11,486 nt of DNA, taken from assembly GCA_007127425.1 (NCBI GenBank), contig SKZJ01000029.1, positions 1-11,486 on the forward strand, written 5' to 3'. Shown piece by piece: positions 6,054 to 11,486 of this stretch. The notes below the pieces were generated by a model, which saw only the letters and a list, made by a program, of their open reading frames with translations, had not been told where the DNA came from and ran no database searches. The first letter of the stretch is position 1. Each line of letters opens with the position of its first letter. The DNA comes from Wenzhouxiangella sp. GTDB lineage: Bacteria > Pseudomonadota > Gammaproteobacteria > Xanthomonadales > Wenzhouxiangellaceae. Both the position numbers and the translations under genes were made by a program.

Positions 6054-6761
6054 TCAGTCCTGCCCCCGGTCGTCGTCCGACTCGTCGATGGCTTCCGGGT
6101 CGATGATCATGTGGATGCCGCCTTCGCCCTCGGTGGCCTGGGTGCGCAGGTCGTAGAGCAGGCGTTGGCCGGAGAACGATCCCCGCGGTTCGCGGACGCG
6201 CGCATTGCCCACCATGATGACCTGCCCGGCCAGGATATCGTGAATGAAGCGATCGGACTCGCCTTCGACGCGCTGTCCCTGTTCGGTGACCATGAACCAG
6301 CGTGCCGGCTTACCGTCCAGTTCGATGCGCTCGTACCGGCCCTCGGCTTGCAGCGCCTGTCCGGCATCGGCCTGTACGACAAGTTCGCCGCGCTCGATAC
6401 GCACGCCTTCGGACAGGGCGACGCGGTTGTTCGACACTTCGAAGACGATGCGACCGGCCTGGCCGCGGATCTCTTCGCCTTCCTCGTCGATAGCGCGCCA
6501 GGTGGCGGGATCGCCTTCGAGCTCGAAGCGTTCGTAACCGCGGTCTCCGCCCTGGAAGGCGTAGCCTTCATCGGCGCTGACAGCCATCTCGCCGCGCATG
6601 ATGCGGATGTTGCCACTCAGGCGTGTGGCCCCCTCGCCGCCGTCGAATCGGCCGCTGTCGGCACGAATGTCGATCGGCTCGTCGGCGGGAGATTCAGCCG
6701 CGATCGGCAGCGTTGCTGTCAATGCGGCGGCGAACAGCAGGCTTGAGAGTGCCCTGTACAT
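6054..6761 (-). CDS. lptA: Periplasmic LPS-bridge protein LptA with an apparent extra repeat module
   Basis: LptA forms the periplasmic bridge that carries LPS from LptC to LptD. A signal peptide is visible: MYR, a hydrophobic core at 4-19, and probable cleavage after IAA (residue 22). The OstA-type beta fold follows. At 235 aa it is longer than E. coli LptA (185 aa). Residues 50-116 and 118-184 form two similar modules (about 26 identities in 65 positions), each with RI-RGE, V-AD-G-A-Q, YER-EL-G-PA-W and an E-G-G tail. A shorter GNARV unit follows at 185-189. E. coli LptA has one such complete module. The C-terminal tail is acidic ([10 protein letters not shown]). The start lies 68 nt inside lptC, and these first codons encode the signal peptide, so a downstream start would lose export. 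The lptB GTG follows 5 nt after the stop. Confidence 0.92.
   Translation of the reverse strand: MYRALSSLLFAAALTATLPIAAESPADEPIDIRADSGRFDGGEGATRLSGNIRIMRGEMAVSADEGYAFQGGDRGYERFELEGDPATWRAIDEEGEEIRGQAGRIVFEVSNNRVALSEGVRIERGELVVQADAGQALQAEGRYERIELDGKPARWFMVTEQGQRVEGESDRFIHDILAGQVIMVGNARVREPRGSFSGQRLLYDLRTQATEGEGGIHMIIDPEAIDESDDDRGQD
6210..6614 (-). repeat. Tandem module duplication inside lptA
   Basis: The module encoded by 6414-6614 (residues 50-116) is repeated in 6210-6410 (residues 118-184) with one single-residue gap. Shared positions include Arg53/121, Arg56-Gly57-Glu58/124-126, Ala63-Asp64/131-132, Tyr76-Glu77-Arg78/143-145, Pro85-Ala86/152-153 and Trp88/155. The similarity is at protein level; the DNA copies have diverged, so the duplication is not recent. 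Confidence 0.7.
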
Positions 6762-7284
6762 GGTTGGTCAGCTCGATGGTGTTGTCGTCCAGCCGGATGA
6801 TCAGGCCGCCGGCGCGCAGCCAGGAACCCGCCTGGTGAATCTCCACCGGCCCGTCGGAGGTAATTGTACGCTCGGTGCGATGATGATGCAGGCTGTCGGC
6901 CAGGACCTGGATATCGCCTTCGGGGTGTGCGTGGACCAGTTCCACCTCATGCTCGAGGATCAACTCCTCGTTCTCGCGCAGTATGAGCCCGGTGCGGGCA
7001 CGGCCGCGCCAGTTGGCGCCGTCGGGTTCGATATGAAAGCGGGGGTCACTCAGTCGCCCCACACGCGCGTCGGCCTCGTGTTCCAGGCGCGGGCCGGAGA
7101 TCTCCAGCTCGAGTCGATCATTCTCGTCGCGAAAGCTGGCGGCAAAATCGGTCAGGGAGTAATTGAAGCGGGTATCCGGCGCGGCCATGTCCGGTGGCGA
7201 AACGCTGTCGACCGGCATCCAGGTGCGCAACAGGATTGCCGCGATCAGGGCCAGGCAGCCGGCGATGATGATGCGCCAGCTCAC
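6694..7284 (-). CDS. lptC: LPS export protein LptC, inner-membrane anchored
   Basis: LptC is the bitopic inner-membrane protein that receives LPS from LptB2FG and passes it to LptA. At 196 aa it is close to E. coli LptC (191 aa). Residues 4-22 form the single N-terminal membrane segment (IIIAGCLALIAAILLRTW), and the rest is a periplasmic beta domain with PRFHIEPDGANWRGRA and a final [12 protein letters not shown] strand pattern. It starts with GTG (7284-7282), overlapping the kdsC stop as GTGA. Its last 22 codons and stop overlap the first part of lptA in another frame. The tail from about residue 179 ([17 protein letters not shown]) is basic and low in predicted structure, as if shaped by the overlap. 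LptC sequences are poorly conserved, so the name rests on membrane topology, length and position. Confidence 0.92.
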   Translation of the reverse strand: MSWRIIIAGCLALIAAILLRTWMPVDSVSPPDMAAPDTRFNYSLTDFAASFRDENDRLELEISGPRLEHEADARVGRLSDPRFHIEPDGANWRGRARTGLILRENEELILEHEVELVHAHPEGDIQVLADSLHHHRTERTITSDGPVEIHQAGSWLRAGGLIIRLDDNTIELTNHVQGTLKPAVRRRIDSNAADRG

Positions 7285-7808
7285 CGGAAACCTTCGCGCC
7301 AGGCTTCGAGTCTGCCCTGTGCGGTGAGAATCAGTTCGCAGACCTCGCGTACCGCACCGCGGCCGCCGGGATTACGGGTGACGAAATCGGCCTGTTGCCG
7401 AATCCATTCATCGGCATCGGCCGGTGCACACTTGAGCCCGCACTGTCTCATGGCCGGCCAGTCGACCAGGTCGTCGCCGGTATAGCAGACAGACTCCGGC
7501 GCGACGGACTCGGCTTCGAGCAGTCGTTGCAGGGCGGTTGCCTTGTCGTGGTGCCCCTGCATGACGCGATCGATACCGAGTTCGTTCATGCGCCGCTCCA
7601 GTGCGCCGGAAGTGCGTGCCGTGATCACGGCGACGCGAATGCCGTATTTCATCAAGGCCTTGAGCCCCAGGCCGTCACGGACGTGGAACGCCTTGATCTG
7701 CTCGCCGGAGTCGGTAAAAAAAAGCCGTCCGTCGGTCATGACGCCGTCGATATCGAACACCGCGAGTTCGACCTTTCGGGCCAGTTCGGTCGCGTCGTGC
7801 GTGTTCAT
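7281..7808 (-). CDS. kdsC: 3-deoxy-D-manno-octulosonate 8-phosphate phosphatase
   Basis: KdsC removes the phosphate from Kdo 8-phosphate to give Kdo, the sugar that links lipid A to the LPS core. It is a 175-aa cap-less HAD phosphatase of the tetrameric C0 class, of normal length. Motif I is FDIDGVMTDG with nucleophile Asp19 and acid/base Asp21, motif II is VITART (Thr63), Lys89 serves as motif III, and motif IV is GDDLVDWPAM (111-120). The RNPGGRGAVREVCELIL near the C-terminus is typical of the family. The ATG overlaps the kdsD stop (ATGA, 7805-7808) and the stop overlaps the lptC GTG, so Kdo synthesis and LPS export are translationally coupled. Confidence 0.97.
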   Translation of the reverse strand: MNTHDATELARKVELAVFDIDGVMTDGRLFFTDSGEQIKAFHVRDGLGLKALMKYGIRVAVITARTSGALERRMNELGIDRVMQGHHDKATALQRLLEAESVAPESVCYTGDDLVDWPAMRQCGLKCAPADADEWIRQQADFVTRNPGGRGAVREVCELILTAQGRLEAWREGFR

Positions 7809-8782
7809 ACCACCCCGGCCTGGAGCAGGTCCTGGAAGTTGAGCGCCCCCACCAGTCGGCCGTCGCGGTCGGTGACCAGCACGCCCTGGATACGGTGGGT
7901 CTGCATCAGCTCCACGGCGGCGGCGGCCAGTTCGTCAGCCACGATGGTGCGCGGGTTGGCGGTCATGATCGAAGCCACCGTGTTGCTGCGGATGTCGCCC
8001 ATGTCGTCGAGGTGGCGCCGGAGATCACCGTCGGTGACGATGCCGGCCAGTTCACCGTCGTCGATGACGGCGCACAGGCCCAGCCGGCTACGCGTCATCT
8101 GCACGATGGCGTCGGCGACGGTCGCATTGCTGTCGATGGTGGGCAGGTCGTCGCCGCTGTGCATGATGTCGCTGATCTTCAGGAGCAGTCGACGGCCCAG
8201 TGTGCCGGCCGGATGTGATCGGGCGAAGTCTTCGGCGGTAAAGCCGCGCGCATCCAGCAAGGCGATGGCCAGCGCGTCACCCATTGCGAGCTGGGCGGAG
8301 GTCGAGGCGGTGGGCGCCAGCCCAAGCGGACAGGCTTCGCGATCAACGCTGGTGTCGAGGTGGACATCGGCATAGCGTGCCAGCGTCGAGGCAGGGTTGC
8401 CCGTCATCGCCACTAGGGTGACACCCAGGCGCTTGAGCCCGGGCAACAGGCGCAGCAACTCCTCGGTCTCGCCGGAGTTCGACAGCGCCAGCACCAGGTC
8501 GTCGCCGCGAATCATGCCCAGGTCTCCGTGACTGGCTTCCGCCGGATGGACGAAAAATGCCGGTGTGCCGGTCGAGGCCAGGGTCGCGGCCAGCTTGTGT
8601 GCAATGTGCCCCGACTTGCCCATGCCCGTGACGATCAGGTGGCCGGGACAACCCAGTATGTGCCGGCAGGCTGCGACGAAGTCGTCATCGATCCGCTCGG
8701 CCAGCGCCAGTATCGCGCGGGCCTCGGTTTCGAGCACCTCGGTGGCGGCCCGGTGGATGCGTTGTGGATCAACCATGATCAA
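7805..8782 (-). CDS. kdsD: D-arabinose 5-phosphate isomerase
   Basis: KdsD converts D-ribulose 5-phosphate to D-arabinose 5-phosphate, the first committed step to Kdo. The 325-aa product has an N-terminal SIS domain (about 40-180, with GMGKSGHIAHK and SNSGETEE) and a C-terminal pair of CBS domains (about 205-325, with DIMHSGDDLPTI and SIMTANPRTIVADE). The residues that I recall as catalytic in E. coli (Lys59, Glu111, Glu152, His193) correspond to Lys56, Glu108, Glu149 and His190, all present. The start is ambiguous: TTG at 8782-8780 has GGAG (8791-8794) 8 nt upstream, while the ATG at 8776-8774 is 14 nt from it. Spacing favours TTG. Only residues 1-2 are affected. It is 23 nt downstream of yrbG and overlaps kdsC. 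Confidence 0.96.
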   Translation of the reverse strand: MIMVDPQRIHRAATEVLETEARAILALAERIDDDFVAACRHILGCPGHLIVTGMGKSGHIAHKLAATLASTGTPAFFVHPAEASHGDLGMIRGDDLVLALSNSGETEELLRLLPGLKRLGVTLVAMTGNPASTLARYADVHLDTSVDREACPLGLAPTASTSAQLAMGDALAIALLDARGFTAEDFARSHPAGTLGRRLLLKISDIMHSGDDLPTIDSNATVADAIVQMTRSRLGLCAVIDDGELAGIVTDGDLRRHLDDMGDIRSNTVASIMTANPRTIVADELAAAAVELMQTHRIQGVLVTDRDGRLVGALNFQDLLQAGVV

Positions 8783-8805
8783 ACAGTTTACTCCGAATCA
8801 ATAAC

Positions 8806-9783
8806 TTATCCCGCCACCGCGTGGGTGATGACCGTCGACTGGTAGCCGATATAGCCGGCAAACAGCAGAAAGGCTGTCGGCCGGTTGATCAGGCCCGGCC
8901 CGCTGCGGCGCCAGACCAGGAGGAATAGCAGGATGGTGATGGCGAACATGACCAGCAAGTCGCGGTTGAACAGGACGGCCTCGATTTCCATCGGGTGGAT
9001 GAGGGCGGCAATGCCCAGCACGCCGAGCAGGTTGAACATGTTCGACCCGAGAATGTTGCCGATGGCCAGATCGTCTTCCTTGCGAAACGCGCAGGCCGCG
9101 GCCGCGGCCAGTTCCGGCAGGCTGGTGCCCAGGGCGACGATGGTCAGTCCGACCACCGCGTCCGAAACCCCCACGATCATTGCGAGGCCGACCGCGCCGT
9201 TGACCAGGATGTGCGCACTCAACGGCAGAAGAGCCAGGCCAAGAACGGTCCACATCACGGCCGTGCGGGTGGCCATGTTCTGTGGCACTCCCTCGACCAG
9301 CGTGGCGGTCACGGGATCCTTGTTGCCCCGGGTCAGGCCGAGGGCGACCATGCCGCCGACCAGCAGGGCCAGGCCCGCGATCAGGATGAGGCCGTCGATC
9401 CGGCTGAAACTGAGGTTCCACATCAGGGCCAGGGTGACCAGCATGATCACCCCGAGAACGGGAAACTCGCGCTTGAGGGTGATGCGTTCGACCTTCAGCG
9501 GGTAGATCAATGCGGTGAGGCCCAGGATCAGCCCGACATTGGCGATATTCGAGCCGACGGCATTGCCGATGGCCAGCGACGGATTACCCCGGAGCGAGGC
9601 GAAGGCCGAGACCAGCATCTCGGGTGCCGAAGTGCCGAAGCCGACAATGGTCAGCCCGACGACCAGCGTGGGTACGCCAAAATTGCGCGCTAGTGCCGAT
9701 GCGCCGCCGACCAGCCGGTCAGCGGCCCAGATCAGCAGGACGAAGCCGGCTGCCAGCTGGAGCAGTGCAATGGTCAGACTCAT
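8806..9783 (-). CDS. yrbG: Calcium/sodium antiporter, K+-dependent Na+/Ca2+ exchanger-like (YrbG family)
   Basis: A 325-aa inner-membrane protein of the Ca2+:cation antiporter family. The two inverted alpha repeats that form the ion path are clear: VGFGTSAPEMLVSAFASLRG followed by AIGNAVGSNIANVGL in the first half (about residues 47-85), and VALGTSLPELAAAAACAF followed by AIGNILGSNMFNLLG in the second (about 217-255). The acidic residues in TSAPE and TSLPE are the expected ion ligands. About ten hydrophobic segments are visible. The start is the ATG at 9783-9781. The direction of transport and the physiological ion are not known for most YrbG proteins. It heads the minus-strand gene run 23 nt before kdsD, the same place as in E. 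coli, though without the mla operon on its other side. Confidence 0.94.
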   Translation of the reverse strand: MSLTIALLQLAAGFVLLIWAADRLVGGASALARNFGVPTLVVGLTIVGFGTSAPEMLVSAFASLRGNPSLAIGNAVGSNIANVGLILGLTALIYPLKVERITLKREFPVLGVIMLVTLALMWNLSFSRIDGLILIAGLALLVGGMVALGLTRGNKDPVTATLVEGVPQNMATRTAVMWTVLGLALLPLSAHILVNGAVGLAMIVGVSDAVVGLTIVALGTSLPELAAAAACAFRKEDDLAIGNILGSNMFNLLGVLGIAALIHPMEIEAVLFNRDLLVMFAITILLFLLVWRRSGPGLINRPTAFLLFAGYIGYQSTVITHAVAG

Positions 9784-9829
9784 CGGTTGATACTTTTACG
9801 CGCTCGCTGGTGAAGAGTCAGTCATCTCG

Positions 9830-9835
9830 ATCATA
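9830..9835 (-). promoter_or_regulatory. -10 element (TATGAT) for yrbG and the Kdo/Lpt genes
   Basis: On the minus strand TATGAT differs from TATAAT at one base and lies 46 nt before the yrbG ATG. I see no good -35 box 16-18 nt upstream (only T-rich GCTTTT), so the promoter may need an activator or another sigma factor. Confidence 0.35.
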
Positions 9836-9847
9836 AGTGCACTAGAC

Positions 9848-9877
9848 TGGAAAAAAGCCCGCACAAACCCATATAAA
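9848..9877 (+). promoter_or_regulatory. Possible promoter for ibaG-murA
   Basis: TGGAAA (9848-9853; 4 of 6 with TTGACA) and TATAAA (9872-9877; 5 of 6 with TATAAT) are 18 nt apart, with a start expected about 25-30 nt before the ibaG ATG. The match is moderate. Confidence 0.35.
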
Positions 9878-9910
9878 CTGTCCTCACCCGTCGTCGGACA
9901 GAATGTCATC

Positions 9911-10144
9911 ATGGATCCATCTGCAATCGAACAAGTTATCTTACAGGCAATGCCGGGTGCCGATGTGCGCGTCGACTCCGACGATAACGTGCATTACGTG
10001 GCCCGGATCGTCAGCGACGAATTTGCCGGCTGCAGTCGCATTCAGCGTCATCGCCGCGTCCACGAGGCGCTTGGACCGTCTCTGGGGCGCGAAATTCATG
10101 CTCTGAGCCTCGATCTCAAGGCTCCCGACGAGGTCACGGACTGA
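9911..10144 (+). CDS. ibaG: BolA family iron-sulfur/acid-response protein IbaG
   Basis: A 77-aa BolA-like protein, the usual IbaG (YrbA) length. BolA proteins work with monothiol glutaredoxins in iron-sulfur cluster handling; E. coli IbaG is linked to acid stress. The family core FAGCSRIQRHRRVHEALG (residues 38-55) and the following LGREIHALSLDLKAPDE (58-74) are intact, including the conserved histidine in IHALSL (His63). Cys41 in the FAGCSR turn could contribute to cluster binding, which is inference. The start is the ATG at 9911; no strong Shine-Dalgarno sequence is visible, only weak AT-rich sequence. murA follows after 30 nt on the same strand, the standard gammaproteobacterial pairing. 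Confidence 0.94.
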   Translation: MDPSAIEQVILQAMPGADVRVDSDDNVHYVARIVSDEFAGCSRIQRHRRVHEALGPSLGREIHALSLDLKAPDEVTD

Positions 10145-11434
<1,290 letters not shown>

Positions 11435-11486
11435 TTACGGGAAATTCCAAATTCCAGGCACCAATTTTCAAACAAATCCCAATGAC
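11435..11486. repeat. AT-rich degenerate heptanucleotide tract after murA, cut by the window edge
   Basis: From 11441 the sequence falls into 7-nt units: GAAATTC, CAAATTC, CAGGCAC, CAATTTT, CAAACAA. AAATTCC occurs twice in tandem (11442-11455). The base composition drops sharply from the GC-rich coding DNA. It continues past the edge, so its extent is unknown. Confidence 0.55.

Larger units (their letters stand above)
9784..9910. promoter_or_regulatory. Divergent promoter region between yrbG and ibaG
   Basis: This 127-nt AT-richer stretch must drive both the minus-strand run from yrbG and the ibaG-murA pair. It holds a TATGAT box facing yrbG, a TATAAA box facing ibaG and an 8-bp palindrome AGTGCACT (9836-9843) between them. 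I see no gene, riboswitch or terminator in it. Confidence 0.6.

Noticed and set aside
9850..9866. A-run followed by GCCCGC as part of a rho-independent terminator
   Set aside because: The matching half of a stem is missing on either side, and the region lies between two divergent gene starts where no transcript is expected to end.

Overview
The window comes from a GC-rich gammaproteobacterium. Thirteen consecutive minus-strand genes follow the familiar gammaproteobacterial order yrbG-kdsD-kdsC-lptC-lptA-lptB-rpoN-hpf-ptsN-rapZ, and ibaG-murA lies divergently on the plus strand. An hprK gene between ptsN and rapZ, a single-domain mannose-type EIIA, HPr and a sugar-type enzyme I at the end of the run resemble Xanthomonadales (Lysobacterales) and related lineages rather than enteric bacteria. 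Several proteins are rich in acidic residues. I cannot name a genus.

Layout from right to left, in the direction of minus-strand transcription. Positions 8806-9783 encode a Na+/Ca2+ exchanger-family protein. Positions 7281-8782 hold kdsD and kdsC (Kdo precursor synthesis), and 5329-7284 hold lptC, lptA and lptB (LPS export). Positions 5002-5328 are the only long non-coding stretch (327 nt). It carries a near-consensus sigma54 promoter facing rpoN, a perfect 15-bp inverted repeat, and two heptanucleotide-repeat arrays pointing towards each other. Positions 3229-5001 hold rpoN and hpf. Positions 1-3199 hold a compact regulatory PTS: ptsN, hprK, rapZ, EIIA-Man, ptsH and the first 97 codons of ptsI. 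From ptsN to ptsI every junction is a 4-nt ATGA or GTGA overlap, so these six genes are almost certainly translationally coupled. A 127-nt divergent promoter region (9784-9910) separates yrbG from ibaG and murA on the plus strand.

The genes join envelope construction (Kdo, LPS transport, MurA) to nitrogen/carbon signalling (sigma54, EIIA-Ntr, RapZ, HPr/HprK). HPr keeps both His15 and the Ser46 target region, and HprK keeps its P-loop and signature, so both phosphorylation routes look intact. No EIIB/EIIC permease is visible, which suggests a regulatory rather than a transport PTS within this window.

Most of the window is conserved core genome and I see no new gene system. The points most worth checking are an LptA with an apparent extra copy of its repeat module, the probable sigma54 control of rpoN with a palindrome upstream, the degenerate 7-nt arrays (also starting just after murA), the lptC/lptA overlap that encodes a signal peptide in a second frame, and the absence of an mla operon between yrbG and ibaG.
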